Positions 1-11,439 of a DNA stretch of 64,000 bases are shown here, piece by piece. The stretch comes from Ceratotherium simum simum (taxonomy: Eukaryota; Chordata; Mammalia; Perissodactyla; Rhinocerotidae). The DNA is taken from NCBI RefSeq assembly GCF_000283155.1, contig NW_004454181.1, positions 28,279,258 through 28,343,257 on the forward strand. Direction: 5' to 3'. Under the pieces are notes generated by a model, which was not told the DNA's origin, ran no database searches, and was given only the letters and a program-made list of their open reading frames with translations. Made by a program: the position numbers and the translations under genes. Positions within the stretch are counted from its first letter, which is position 1. The number at the start of each line of letters is the position of its first letter.

Positions 1-1380
1 AGTTGTTGATCAGCCAGTCATTGATATTATTACATATATTTCAAATAGTTTTGTGTTCTGGAACACCTAGATATGCAAAGAGGCTCTGTATATTTAGCAA
101 TAAAACATTTTATACACTCTCACTAGAAGCATTGTGAACTTTGTTATTTGCCCAACGGACTGACATGGTGCAGAGTCTTAGGACTTTAACACAGATTTTT
201 GGGCTGGTGCCATTTGTTTAATTTTCCTCTAAAAGTTTGTGACATTATTTGTACAGAGAAAGCATAGTGGAATCTAGAGAATATCAATTTTATTTTTGTT
301 AATTGACAGGCCCAAGTGAGCAAAATCAATGGTGATAGGTTATGAAATTGTTTTAAGGTTCAGATACTGTATCAAACTGCATCAGTTGGTTAAAATACAC
401 TTCTTTTTGGATAATTCAGATATTATGATCCCTCACATTTCTAGCTTTTCAACATTTATTTATAGCTGCACTGGATTCTAACAGCAGAGTACAATTGAAT
501 TAAGTGAACACTAGCCGTTCTTTCGGGTGCTGTGGAACAATCGTGCAGGGTACAAGATGATATCACTCCCCAGAATCTTGTCTCTGGACCATACACTCTG
601 TCAGATTTCTAACCTCATCCCATCAACATATGCTCATCCTCACCCACTCTCCCTCTCTACCCACAATATTAGTAACATGCAGATGCTGCAGACTTGCCAC
701 CCATTCACCCCCCAGTCCAGCCTCTGGGCATCCAAAATAAAGGACATATTTTAGGCTCACAATTACCAAATTGTGATGCATGGATCGTTAGTAATGCGTA
801 ACGATTTTGGGTGGTATATGAACATCTTTTTTATTTTAAAATAAATATTTATTTTAAGGTAACCTTATTGTGGTGAGTAATACTGTTTTCCCACTTACAG
901 TAGTGAAATAAAATTTCATTTTAAAAGACATTTATTTAAAATTTAAAAGTAAGTTTATTTAAAGAAAAGTATTATGTAATTTAAAAATATTCATTAATAA
1001 CTGAATGTGAAAAAAATCACAAGGGTACTATGCAAACAACTAGAGTCTAGAAATTGATGTTCTGGGTATTACTAGGTAGAGTAAATTTTATCATTTTGAG
1101 AACAGGAACCAGAAATTCTTTTTTTGGTCAGGAAATGTCCTCACTCGGTGAAGGGCCTATATGAAGTGAGAGCAGAAGGGCCTAGGTCCCTGGAACAGGA
1201 GAGGAATTTTTAACTTGCTCTGAAGACAGGAACATGAGTGAACAGAGGAGGCAGAAGGTTGTAGAAGAGAGAAGATTCAGAGAAGAAGGAGAGGCTGGGC
1301 TCCGCTTGGAAAAGGGGGAAACATCCAGTGGCATGGTGGCAATCAGGGACTTTGGGAGGAGTTAGGTTGCATATCTGTAT
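1..1380. other. repeat-poor AT-rich sequence, no gene seen
   Basis: No long open frame and no repeat I can name. Positions about 830-1010 are very A/T-rich, with runs of TTTAAAA and TTATTTAAA, as is usual in gene-poor mammalian DNA. The only sizeable open frame (527-754, 75 codons) resembles nothing known to me. Confidence 0.5.
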
Positions 1381-1489
1381 GTGTTAGTTTTATTTCTTTA
1401 TTTATTTATTATTTCTTTTTTTTTTTTTTTAATTTTTTGTTTATTGCAGTAACATTGGTTTACATTGTATAAATTTCAGGTGTTAGTTT
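1381..1489 (-). mobile_element. very short L1 3' tail bounded by a 10-bp TSD
   Basis: A T-rich run (about 1391-1430, the poly-A tail read backwards) is followed by about 50 bp resembling the complement of a perissodactyl L1 3' end ('gtaacattggtttacattgt'). The flanks 1381-1390 and 1480-1489 are both gtgttagttt, an exact 10-bp TSD. The insert is only about 90 bp, so this is an extremely 5'-truncated L1 copy. Confidence 0.6.
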
Positions 1490-1589
1490 GTTTTAAATGT
1501 GTATGATGTGTGTGTGTGTTGACCTCTCCCAGGACTCAGTTCTTCAGTAAAGCTTTCTAGCTTGGCTAGGAATTGAGCGTTAAAAGTGT

Positions 1590-1770
1590 TAAATGTTTAC
1601 TATGTGTGAGCTGTAAACTTAACGTGTATTATCCCATTTAACTTTTAAAACAATTCCATGAGGCACATGTCATTATTATCCCTGTTTTGCAATGTAGCGT
1701 AACTAAGGCTGAAAGAAGCTAAGCAACCTGCTTAGGTTCATATAACCACACTGCCTCCTACTATACTATC
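1590..1770 (-). mobile_element. MIR SINE fragment
   Basis: Reads as the complement of MIR: a 'tttactatgtgtgagctgta' start, the 'attatcccatttaac' core, 'gaggcacatgtcattattat', then decayed copies of the gaggct...agaaagctaagcaac segment. Old and diverged. Confidence 0.7.
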
Positions 1771-2699
1771 CTCCTACATGCCTCTACAGTGTAGGTGCAT
1801 GTGTATGCGTGTGTGAGTGTGTGTTGGTGATGGCTGACGTTCCTGTCTGGGTAAATTTGATTTGAAAGAGAGAATGCATGTGTGAGAATGGATACTCAAA
1901 AGGCACAGGATAGCAGAAGAGTCTAAATGCCAGGGGAAACTTCAGAAATCTGAGAGAAAGTTTTCGACTTCTATGGGCTATAGAATTGAGAGGCTCCAGC
2001 CATTTTTTCCCAGATGTTAAGGGACAGAGAGATCCTAGTTGACATTTAGGGTATAACATTTAAGTATTTAAAGTATTTTGTCAGGCCATACTGGCCACTT
2101 CATTTTTTGTTTGTTTGGTTTTATTTAACTGAGTTTGCTAATTCAGCTTGATCCTTGCTATTTTATATCAATCAGTGTTCTTGGCTGCCAACATCAGAAA
2201 CTAACTTGCTAACATATTCAAAGGTAGTTTTTGGGAAGCTACAATGTACAGGCTCAAAGAATTAACATGAAAATGCTCGAAGACCAGGCTTGCAAATAAA
2301 TAAGAACTTTGGGAGTGCTAGTAGAACTAGGAAGTGGAACAGTGGCCAGCCACAAGAAGTGGTTAGTACATTTCTGCATCACGGATAATGTCCAATCATT
2401 TCCTCTTTCTATATGCCACTCAAGAGTCAGAGTCCTGGGAGATGACATCTGATTGGCCAAGCCAAGTCATGTGGCCACTTCCTGTCCAGCTTTCATAATG
2501 GGAGGCAGGTACTGCTCAGGAAGATGACATGCAATGGAGGAAAGTTAAGTCCTCCAAAGAAATTGGTGCTTTTTATCAAGGCAGAATGGAGGTCAGGTAG
2601 CCAAAATGTGACCAGTGTCCAACTCCATTTGTTTTATAGCAGTTGGATTTATCTGGTATTTAAATAATGTTGGTCCAAATGTAAATAAAAATGTGAGGA
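1771..2699. other. unassigned sequence, no gene seen
   Basis: Contains a short TG-rich patch near 1796-1826 and otherwise mixed sequence. Two small antisense open frames (1784-2059 and 2254-2460) have no recognisable domain and low-complexity ends. Confidence 0.45.
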
Positions 2700-2830
2700 T
2701 TCCTTCATTTGTTTGATACACATTAATTAAGCACCTAAACTATGTGCCAGATAGAGTAACCTAAGTGCCTGTTCTTAAGGATCTCATGGTCTAGCTAGAA
2801 GACAGTCACACAAATAGAATTTCATACAAT
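2700..2830 (-). mobile_element. L2 LINE 3'-end fragment
   Basis: 'cattaattaagcacctaaac' followed by 'tatgtgccagatagagtaac' and 'aaggatctcatggtctagct' is the complement of the L2 3' end (gagcacctactatgtgccaggcac... then ...ctcatggagcttacattctag). Confidence 0.65.
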
Positions 2831-3520
2831 GACAAAAGAACCCTAATAGTGAGATTGATAATGAGCTATATTCTCTGTGAACTATAAGCTAGGACTAAAA
2901 AAAAAGAAACACTAGGTCTTGATTTTAGAAATACAAGAAGCATTACAAGCATTTTTCCGGTAAGGGCATCCACGGCAGAGAGCAGTTGGTGTAGGATGGA
3001 TTGACTCATGATGAAGAGCCTGCAGTGAATCAGGCCCTGGTTGGAGAGGCAAGTTCCTGATGAGTCCTCTCCTTTGGTAAATAGTGCCTCACAATCTTAG
3101 CAGTCAGCAGGCAGATTTTTCCAGACAATCTGACACCCACCTGATGTCATTTTTTGGTCTGTTTGCTTGTTGTTGGGGCTCTGGAGGAGACAGCTTCATT
3201 CTTCTTGGAGAGTTGAAGAAAGGAAAATGGAGACAGTGGCTTTGATGATTTTGTAGCAGATACTCTTTGTAGAACCTCGTTGGCCTGCATTTGGGCAGTG
3301 AGCCTGGTGGTGTCTTATTCTAGTGCTAGACCGAAGCTCAGGAGGCTACTTAATGTGGCCTTACTGCCTGACTCCAGAGAATTCTGTTTTGTTTGTTTTA
3401 ACTACCAGATTCTTCCCACCGACATGTGGGTTTCCTCAGCTCAAGCGTGATCCCTAAAGGCAATCCAGGTCTCCGTCCTTTTCTTCCTGCTGTTTATTAC
3501 AGTTAAAAAACTTCTGCTTT
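2831..3520. other. unassigned sequence, no gene seen
   Basis: Mixed composition, no long open frame and no repeat I can name. Its right edge supplies one copy of the TSD of the adjoining ERE SINE. Confidence 0.4.
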
Positions 3521-3729
3521 GGGGCTGGCCCTGTGGCGTAATGGTTAAGTTAAGGCGCTCTGCTTTGGCAGCCTGGGGTTTGCAGGTTCCCATCCTGGGT
3601 GTAGACGAACGCACGGCTCGTCAAGCCATACTGTGGCGGTGTCTCACATACAAAAAAAAGGAGAACTATGGGCACAGATGTTAGCTTAAGGCCAATCTTC
3701 CTCAGCAAAAAAAAAAAGAAAGAAAAGGT
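3521..3729 (+). mobile_element. ERE SINE (perissodactyl tRNA-derived)
   Basis: Starts ggggctggccctgtggcg. An A-box-like tggcgtaatgg lies at 3534-3544 and a decayed B-box ggttcccatcc at 3585-3595. It continues through 'gatgttagcttaaggcc' and 'atcttcctcagc' into an A-rich tail. The flanks carry ttctgcttt at 3512-3520 and 3730-3738, a 9-bp TSD. Confidence 0.9.
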
Positions 3730-4629
3730 TTCTGCTTTCTAAGAATATTTTCCATCAATTTCTAGTCCCAGAAAGTACAGAGTTTGGGCAATAAATGAGT
3801 AAGCAAGTGGAGGAAAGTCCAAATAGACACAAACTTGCTCCTTGAAGATTTCTCAGGATAATGACCCCAGACCCCACTCAAAAGTGGGGAAAAAGTTTAT
3901 TTTCCACCTTGATTCTTTTTAGTGGGTGGCTTCCTCCTACCCTTGGCTTACCTCCTTGCCCTTTGGGCTTTCTACGCTTTGCTGCTGCGCTGCCGGACTT
4001 TCACAAGAACACCCTGGGTTAAGATTCTGTTTCTCTTCTGCAGAATAACTGTTGTGCTTTCTCGTTAATATTTCTCATTAGGAACCAAAAAAGCATCTTA
4101 TAGGAATGATGAATCACATAACTGGTAGCATTTTCTTCCCTTTGCTCGGGTTTCTAGGAAAGTCAGAGCCAAATTTATAATTACCACTAGCAAATATAGA
4201 AGATCTCCAGGCACTTACTATGGTTCCAACATGCCTTTACTTTATTTTTCCAACTCTTTTTGTCGCTTCATGTTGTTTCCTTTGCATTCTTAACAATATC
4301 TCATATTGTTTATTTTTGTAAGCCACTTTAAGGAAGGAAGGACAGAAAGAGGAAAGAAAGAGGGGAAGGAATCCAAGCGGGAACCATTTTTCCAGAGGGA
4401 GAATCTTTCTTCTTCCTTTGTTAGGGTGTGATGCGTTGTGCTGGGGAGCCACTAAACATTTTTGAACAGAAGATCAAGATGGCAAGCTTTTGTATAAAAC
4501 ACAGAAAATCTGAATCAATACCTAAAGTTGAATACTTTAAATATAAATACAAACTCTTGATGTAAATGCAGTCACCTGCTGTACACATGTGACAACATTT
4601 GCTAAAAACCATAACAAAGTTGAGTAGCT
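3730..4629. other. unassigned sequence, no gene seen
   Basis: Includes a purine-rich stretch at about 4330-4400. Antisense frames 4237-4452 and 4421-4612 are short and featureless. No repeat family recognised. Confidence 0.4.
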
Positions 4630-4750
4630 GGCTTTGAATTAATTACCTGGTTGCTTTAATACTGTCATGGCACTAAGCTGCAGCTCATTACTTCAAATCA
4701 AGAAACTAAATTAATTGGAAGTCAATGAGACTATAAGAATTAATTGAAGT
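4630..4750. promoter_or_regulatory. cluster of three AATTAATT motifs, candidate homeodomain-type sites
   Basis: AATTAATT occurs at 4637-4644, 4709-4716 and 4738-4745 within about 110 bp, in sequence with no visible transposon. TAATTA-type cores are bound by many homeodomain proteins. Regulatory function is an inference only: AT-rich DNA yields such motifs by chance, though three exact 8-mers this close is more than expected. Confidence 0.25.
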
Positions 4751-5487
4751 GACCCGATTTTAGCAAAGAGAAAAAGAACAATTTTTTAAATAAGGGGGTT
4801 GATTTTGGGTTTGGTTATTAATACTGGTGACAATATATATATATTTCACTAAAGTCTGAAGATGAAGTTGAAATTTTTAATGCTAAGTATTCTAAAGCCT
4901 TGAAATAATCCATAGAGTTTGAAATCAGTGTATACCAGTTGCCTGCCCTAAAGACTTATCTATATGTAATTGATTTGGAACCAGAGTTAGTTCATGTTTG
5001 TAACCTGGCAATCAGAACTGTGAACGTGTGCACCTTTAAGGCACGAACTAAATGTTTTGCAGGAAATCTCTCTTCAGGCTTTGAAATTGTGACACGAGTT
5101 AGCATATAAGGAGAAAGTGAGTGGGTACCGTTTAAAAGGGGTTATTTTTATGTTGCTTTAGAAATGTAAATGAGAATAATACTCAACTTTATTGCTTGAC
5201 TGATAAAATGGTGATTATTCAGTTAGTCTTGTGATTAGATTGGGAGCATGGTGAATATGAACTGGAGCTCGCTTTGTGATGGAAACCCCTGGGCTTCTTG
5301 GGGTCGCGGGGTGCCTAGCTAGACACCTAGAGAACTACCAGAGGGATGATGACACATTTACATTTGTAAAGCAGTGGTTTCTTGCAGTGTGTGAAATTTG
5401 CTGGTTGTGGAGCTAAGCTAGCAATCCTTCACATGCATGTCACACTCTCCAACATCCAAAGTACATATACCACGATGATTTCAGCTA
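4751..5487. other. unassigned unique-looking sequence, no gene seen
   Basis: No transposon family recognised. About 4915-5150 has balanced composition without simple repeats and could be conserved non-coding sequence; nothing in the sequence proves it. Confidence 0.4.
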
Positions 5488-5710
5488 GCAGCACTGTGGA
5501 ATGTGGAAGACTGGGGTTTTGGGAAACAGAAAGATGTGGGTTCAAGTCTTGGCTTTCCCACTTACTAGCTGTATGACCTTGAATTAATTATTTAATCTCT
5601 GAGTTTTGGCATCTGAAAATGGGATTTTTGTGAGGATTATAAGTGACGTAGGTAAAACTCGTAACATAGTAACTCACACGTAGTACACATTGAACAAATA
5701 GTAAATCTTG
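5488..5710 (+). mobile_element. MIR SINE, nearly full length
   Basis: Shows the MIR head (gcagcactgtggaatgtgga), 'gggttcaagtcttggctttc', the highly typical 'ccacttactagctgtatgac', the CORE ('aatctctgagttttggcatc', 'tgaaaatggg'), and the 3' part 'tgaggattataagtga' through 'acattgaacaaatagt'. Confidence 0.9.
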
Positions 5711-5879
5711 TCTTTAGTCATCACAACAATCATGAGATATAGGCTTTTATTAACCCTAGGACTGCTAGTCAATTACTGCACTCTATAAGTTTCTTGCTTG
5801 CTTAAATTCAGTATCCATTTAATTGGCTGATCTTATTAATTAGTTGTTAAATTTTTTGACTATGTGTCCCTGATTGTGC

Positions 5880-6120
5880 CCCTTCTCTGGCGAGGAAACT
5901 GAGGCTTCCAAAGGTACTAGAAGACCCTCCATATTGGGGCTAATAAGTGGCATAGTGGGATGAGACCATTGCTCTTCGTCACCCTATTCAGCACTGTTTT
6001 CTCTTTACGCTGCAGCTTCCATGAATTTGGTCACATTCCTGTTTGGGGATTGGAAGATCTAGGATTCAATCCCATGTCTTTTTGTCTCCTAGTTTTGTAC
6101 TCTATTCATTACAGCCAGCT
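5880..6120 (-). mobile_element. MIR-like SINE remnant
   Basis: 'gaggaaactgaggcttccaa' then 'ctaataagtggcatagtggg' match the complement of MIR. A second patch at about 6055-6120 ('ctaggattcaatcccatg') matches the MIR head region. The middle is poorly preserved, so these may be two fragments. Confidence 0.55.
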
Positions 6121-6214
6121 CTCCTTTACATGCAATTCATCCCTTGATCGATGATCTCTGTTGAGAGGAAAACACCTCTGATTTGTTTCTTTCTGCTTCT
6201 ATTTCTATAAATGT

Positions 6215-6650
6215 CCAGTTGGGAAAATGGAGACTCTTCTACATATTTCAAGCAAAGGGAGGTTTAATGCAGGGAGTTGGTCACAAAGCTTCCTGGAAGG
6301 GTAGGAGGAAGAAGCTCTTAGCCAGAAGTCAGGAAGCATCATGAGCCCCACTCCTGCCACGGATGTGCTGAAAGTGCTGCTCCATAGCATTTGCTGCTTA
6401 AGGAACCATTTGCCTCTGCTCTCACTGCTGATACTCCAGATACTGGAGAAAAACACTTCTTTTTTCCCTCTCCCAGTCCAGTTCCCCATCCTGAGCCTCC
6501 CATTTGGAAAACATAACCAGAAGCCTGTGGGCAAGGAAGTATGAAAGATGTAGTTTTCTGGCTTCTACCCTCTCCTATTGAGATGAGTGCCTGAAATGAG
6601 GGGCAGATAACAGAGACAGCCTCTTCCCTATAACCTTGGTTCCTTCTGGA
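6215..6650 (+). repeat. old dispersed repeat, family not named (family A)
   Basis: Shares an ordered set of phrases with 18520-19015: 'gcctcccatttgg' near 'aaccagaagcctgtgggcaa' here, and 'aacccaaccagaagccagaa' there. It also recalls a widespread mammalian repeat with a 'cattggcagaacccaaccag' segment whose name I cannot give confidently. Overlapping antisense frames at 6205-6686 lie inside it and are not genes. Confidence 0.4.
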
Positions 6651-7769
6651 ACTTACAGCTCTGGAACCTGATGTATTGGGCTTCACAAGCCTGTGAGCTC
6701 ACATGTGATCACATTGACATAAACATCTGAATCTCAGTGTCTCTGAATCTCCACCTGCTTGACTGCAGGAAGCTGTTTTTTGCCCAGTTCACCTTGTCCA
6801 AGTGTTTTTGGCATTTGATTATTACTGAAAGTGGGTGCTTGTAAGTGTCCCTGAATTTGTTCTACTTCCCAAGCTGAACTCTGGCAACCTCTAGCTCTAA
6901 CTGTTCCACTGAGGTGCTAATCTGAATCATATTCTGCTGAATGACCAGTTCCCAGGGCTCAAAGTTTGCACCTTGACTGGTAAAACAGAAGCTTCTTGAT
7001 ACTGAAAATCCACATTATTGCACATGTAAAGTGAGAAGAATATGCGTTCTGTGTAATACTTAATCGAAGTGCGTCCCACATTGAAATTGCTCGAGACAGA
7101 AGTGTTTCGGAAGCCAGCGATGCAGTGTTTCCAATGCTCAGAACTAATCTTCTTCCAGGGGCGCACAGAAGGATTGGGTCCTGATGAATATTGGTATCAA
7201 CTGTTACACATTCTCAGAAGTGTCACTCACATGCGTCATTTTGCGTCTCTTGCCCCGTCAACCCTGGGGTATCTGGTTCCTTTCCTTATGACAGACACCC
7301 TGTCGTTCCTCACTGCCACTTGGTTCTTTTGGAGTGCTGCCAGTCATCAGCAATCTTTATTTAAATCTCAAATTTCAATAAGATTTTTCTAGATAGTTTC
7401 TCGGGACCTGTGTAAATCGGTGGATGCAATTAGCTAGGCGAGGATTGAGGTATTGCCTGATTTTACAAAAAATTTTACAAGATCTATTTGATTCTCAGCT
7501 CCAGTCCAGCTTAATTCCAGTTAGAATTTCCTCTGTACTTAATAGATTTAGAGCATGGTCTGTATTGAAGGATCACCTGGATTCCAGAAAAGCTGGATCG
7601 TTTTGTCCCTCTTTATAAGAATGGGCCGTTATGAGATTCAAGAAGCATATAACCAATGCTGGGAATTATTTGAAATTCTTTCCAAACTCTTTTCCATGAC
7701 CTGGAGCCTTGCCTAGGGCTTGTAGCTTCTTGACGTCTCACAAAGCACAGTACACAAAAGAAATACACA
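6651..7769. other. unassigned sequence, no gene seen
   Basis: Carries a 107-codon open frame on + (7069-7392) that looks like no known family, has no start context of note, and overlaps a second frame on the other strand (6927-7166). No repeat recognised. Confidence 0.4.
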
Positions 7770-7870
7770 GGGTTTCAGAGAGGTTAAGTGATTTCTCCTA
7801 AGCCCACACATCTAACAAGTGATTAATCTGAGACTCAAACCCAAGTCTTTGCTTCCAAAATTATTGCTTT
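7770..7870 (-). mobile_element. MIR SINE fragment
   Basis: 'cagagaggttaagtgatttc', 'acacatctaacaagtgatta' and 'gagactcaaacccaagtctt' are the complement of the MIR CORE and head regions, in the correct order. Confidence 0.75.
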
Positions 7871-8039
7871 TTTATATTATTTTCCCACTAATCAAAGGCA
7901 GCCAATAGTTCCTAAAGAGTATATAATTTAGATTAAAATCTTACTTAATTAAACATTCATAAAATCTGAAAAATGGATTTAGACAATACTAGGAAAATAT
8001 TAAATCACTTGTTATTCGCTGCTTTGAGCATTTGACAAG

Positions 8040-8625
8040 AATGGTTTGCTATGGTTCAGGTGCTCCTCTAAGCACATGGCCTATGTGATCTCATTTAATC
8101 CTGACAACTCTGTGAGTTCCTTACTGTTATGGGCTGAATGTTTGTGTCCTTCTGAAATTTATATGTTGAAATCCTAACCCTCAATGTGATGGTATTTGGA
8201 GATGGGGCCTTTGGGAGGTAATTAGATCAAGGGGGCAGAGACCTTGTGAATGAGATTAGTGCCCTTATAAAAAGGCCCTAGAGAGCTCGCTCCTCTCCAC
8301 CATGTGAGGGCACAGTGAGAAAATGGCTGTCTGCACACCAGGAGGTGGGCTCTCATCAGACGCCAGTTCTGCTGGCACCTTAATCTTGAACTTCCCAACC
8401 TCCAGAACTGTGAGAAATAAATGTTGTTAAAGCCACCAGTCTATGGTAATTTGTTATAGCAGCCCAAACTGACTAAGACACTTACTGATAGTGTGCCTGT
8501 TATTACACACGAGGTGATGGAGGCAGAGAGGGATTGTTCTTTTGTCCAAAGTCACAGTTCTAGTAAGAGGTGAAGCCAGTAGTTTCACCCAAGTTTGCTT
8601 GATGTCAGAGTCTTTCCTTTCAGCT
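8040..8625 (-). mobile_element. MIR SINE split by an LTR insertion
   Basis: The left half (8040-8124: 'ctcctctaagcacatggcct', 'gatctcatttaatcctgaca') and the right half (8481-8625: 'gtcacagttctagtaagagg', 'gatgtcagagtctttccttt') are consecutive parts of one antisense MIR. They are separated exactly by the 356-bp LTR at 8125-8480. Confidence 0.85.
8125..8480 (+). mobile_element. MLT1-type (ERVL-MaLR) solo LTR with 5-bp TSD
   Basis: Starts TGttatgggctgaatgttt and ends ...gactaagaCA, with the MLT1 landmarks 'atgttgaaatcctaaccctc', 'ggtatttggagatggggcct', 'gggaggtaattagatcaagg', 'ccagaactgtgagaaataaa' and 'tatagcagccc'. It is flanked on both sides by cttac (8120-8124 and 8481-8485), the 5-bp duplication expected for this class. 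No internal retroviral sequence is present, so it is a solo LTR. Confidence 0.92.
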
Positions 8626-9689
8626 TCACAGTTTGTTTGTGCAAAGTTTCCTATGTTGTAGAGGGTCTGTCGTTAGACATTTTTAGACTTGGATTCCCAA
8701 GCTGAAGACTTGGTAGATGCATTTGTTTGGCCTGTCCACGTTTTTTAAAATTGACTTAAATGCCATGAGGAAGGCTGGGCACTCTCCAATTTACTAGAGT
8801 AACAATGATTCCTACTGTCTGAAAAGAAGCCATTTTGAACTATTACGTTGCCTTCCATGGCCACAGCGTCCAGTTGGTCAGGGAGTTCCATCTGCCTGCC
8901 AGGCCCTTGAAGGCTTTTTATTTTATCACTTACATTGTGAAAACAGTGGTAAGAATTATCTCCAATTTTATAGACCCTATTATGACATTTAAAAGTTGCT
9001 ATTTTCTCCCTGGAAATTTGTTTTATTACCACTTAACAAATAGGATTGTGTTGAATTTAAGAACTTTTCTCAGTTAACGAATTGGAACAGATTTCTAAAT
9101 AAATACCTGTTAAATGATTACCATTTTATCAGATGTTTGGGCAGTGATCTTATTTGCATTTCTAAAGAACTGTAAGAATAATCTTTTTTTTCCTTCTCCT
9201 CTGCCCACTCACTTGCTCCTTAACTTATAATGGCTTTATTAATTTCAGTGCTTGCAAAAGCTTTTATACAGAGTACTCATCTTTGAATGTTCAATACTAT
9301 CATGTCTTTATGCATATTAGATATAGATGCATATTTATTATAAGGTCTCACTATCAACAGTGTAACTGACATTTTTTACCCCACCTTATCTCAAATGTCA
9401 CCATTGTTCATTATTTATAATTATTGCAATCCAAACCCTCAAAAGTTGAATTCCAGAAAAAGCATATGTGTAGATATATAAAACTAGAAAGTTGTTTTTT
9501 AAATATGAAAAAAGAGAGAACTTCTCAGCATTTGAAAAATGTTGGTAATAGTAAATGAAGAAAACTAGATATGAAAGGTCCAGAAATGTGATTAGTCTGC
9601 ATAGAAGAGGGAAAAGTCATGTCAGGTATTTTGGTAGGTTAACTGGCTGAGTGCAGACTGAGTTACAGTGGATGACAGGAGTTAGGGGC
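8626..9689. other. unique-looking sequence, no gene seen
   Basis: No transposon recognised. Overlapping short frames on both strands (8745-9032 minus, 8835-9077 plus) have no domain. The stretch 8750-9130 has balanced composition and no simple repeats, so it is worth a conservation check. Confidence 0.4.
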
Positions 9690-10020
9690 TCAGGGACTCA
9701 GTGAGGAGACTGTTACACTTGTCCAGGGGAAGGAGAATAAGGGCCAGAGCTAAGATTGAGAGAGTGGGGATAGAGGAAGAGGACACAGATTCTAGAGGAA
9801 GTTAGGAAGTAGATTCATGGTAGAAGGTGACCAATTCCATGAGAAAGAAGAGGAAGACATTTTGAAGGTGACTATGGAGAAGGAGTAGTGTGCATGAGGA
9901 AATAGAGTTTAATTTGTTGCTGGTTGAGGTGGAGAAAACTGTGAGACATTGTGGTGAAAAACATCTAATAGAAAATGGGATAAATTGGTGTGGAGCTCAG
10001 TGGGGAAATGTTATGGGGAA
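9690..10020 (-). mobile_element. L2 LINE fragment (ORF2 region)
   Basis: Purine-rich, as the L2 minus strand is. Order: 'gatagaggaagaggacacag', 'gaagttaggaagtagattca', a decayed 'ttgctggttgaggtggagaa', 'gagacattgtggtgaaaaac', then 'tgtggagctcagtggggaaa'. This tracks the complement of the L2 reverse-transcriptase region. Strongly diverged. Confidence 0.5.
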
Positions 10021-11439
10021 AATTCTGATTCCATCTGCTGCATGATGAATTGAATGGAATAGAAATTGACCCTCAAAAGCTCTAATGATCTTCTAGACAA
10101 GGGAAAGATGCATGTAGCTCTCCAAGTATTAACATCAAGGAGGCCTGCCTGTATATGAAGCTTCTTCCTTCTTGAGTATCATTTCATTCTCTAACTTGCA
10201 AGCACTAAGGAAGTTTTGAACAATTAGGATGTGTGTAAAAGTTAGAAATATGACCGTTGTGATCTCCTAAACTCGGAAAGCTTATAGGAAAAAGCAATCT
10301 GTTGTACATTTTTAGGTAATCTGAAAGTACTGAATTATTTCCTTTGTACTTTCATTTCTTGTCAGTGAGATTGTGAGAATCAATAGATTTCATAGTAAAT
10401 AAATTCTTTATGACTCCGTGAGGGTTATGATGTAAGAAATGTACAAGTCTTTGGAAAATAAATAGTGTGCGTTGATTTAGTGTGAGTTTTAGACAAGCTA
10501 TGATAATTAAGGGTTTCAATTAATTTAGTACGTAGTAGAGGATAAGATAAAATCCCCTCCCTAAAAGGGAATGTTTTGATGGCTTGTCCTGGGATTGAAC
10601 TGAATTTTATCATTGCAGCACTGACAGAAGTTTTGAAAAACAAATTGAGTCACCCCAAAGAATCCTGAGAATCAGGCAAATTGTGGCTGATTTCTGTTTG
10701 TAACTTCAAACGCGTTCTTTTCTATGGTTGTGTTATCGATGGGCTAGCATCTCCCAGTTTGACTCCCCTAATTGACAGGGAGAAGTACCAGCCAACCAGT
10801 CTTCTATGTTGAGAGATTTTATGGGCCTCTCAGACCAATTCTCTGGGCAGTCAGCCCAAGGTCAGGGTTATGACTTCTCACACTAGGAAAAGAAGAATTG
10901 GCTGTGGGTAGAGATCAGCTTTGGGATCCAGAAGGCACATTTGTGGGAACAAAATCAGAGGAGAGAATGGTTCAGTCCATTTCAGAAAAAAACTTTACTT
11001 CTAAGAACCTCACTTAAGTTGTTTGCAAGAACATTGATGCTGCTAATTAAGAGCAGGGAAGTTGAAGGGTGTTTAAAATATCTCATCTAGTCAAAAAACC
11101 CTAAGCAGTTAGTCATATTTTTAAAAAAATCTGTAATTCATATTTGGTTAATTGTGACATGCTTCCATCCAATTATATTGAACTGATGAGGTTTTACTCT
11201 GTGGAAAAAAAAAATAAGTAGTAACCTTTTTACACCAGCTTCATTTTAGCACTGCTTCATTTAGAATTATGTAACCTTGACTCTGCCACTCTCTCGTATC
11301 CTTCCTGTCACTGCTGTCATGAGACTTCACCATCTCTTTTCTGAGCGATTACTCATTGCCAAACTCCTTCCTTGACAATGGCTCTCCCACCCCCAGTTCT
11401 TTTAGCAGCCAGAAGACTGGCCATCGTTCTATAGCTTAA
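10021..11439. other. unassigned sequence, no gene seen
   Basis: Mixed unique-looking sequence; the 72-codon minus frame (10425-10643) is featureless. The last part (11280-11439) is pyrimidine-rich and may be a decayed extension of the following L2, but I cannot align it. Confidence 0.4.

Noticed and set aside
3521..3729. tRNA-like head with A and B boxes
   Set aside because: Part of an ERE SINE with tail and TSD, not a functional tRNA gene; the same applies to the other six EREs.
6205..6686. Overlapping minus-strand frames of 109 and 115 codons
   Set aside because: They coincide with a dispersed repeat, overlap each other in different frames, and carry no domain.
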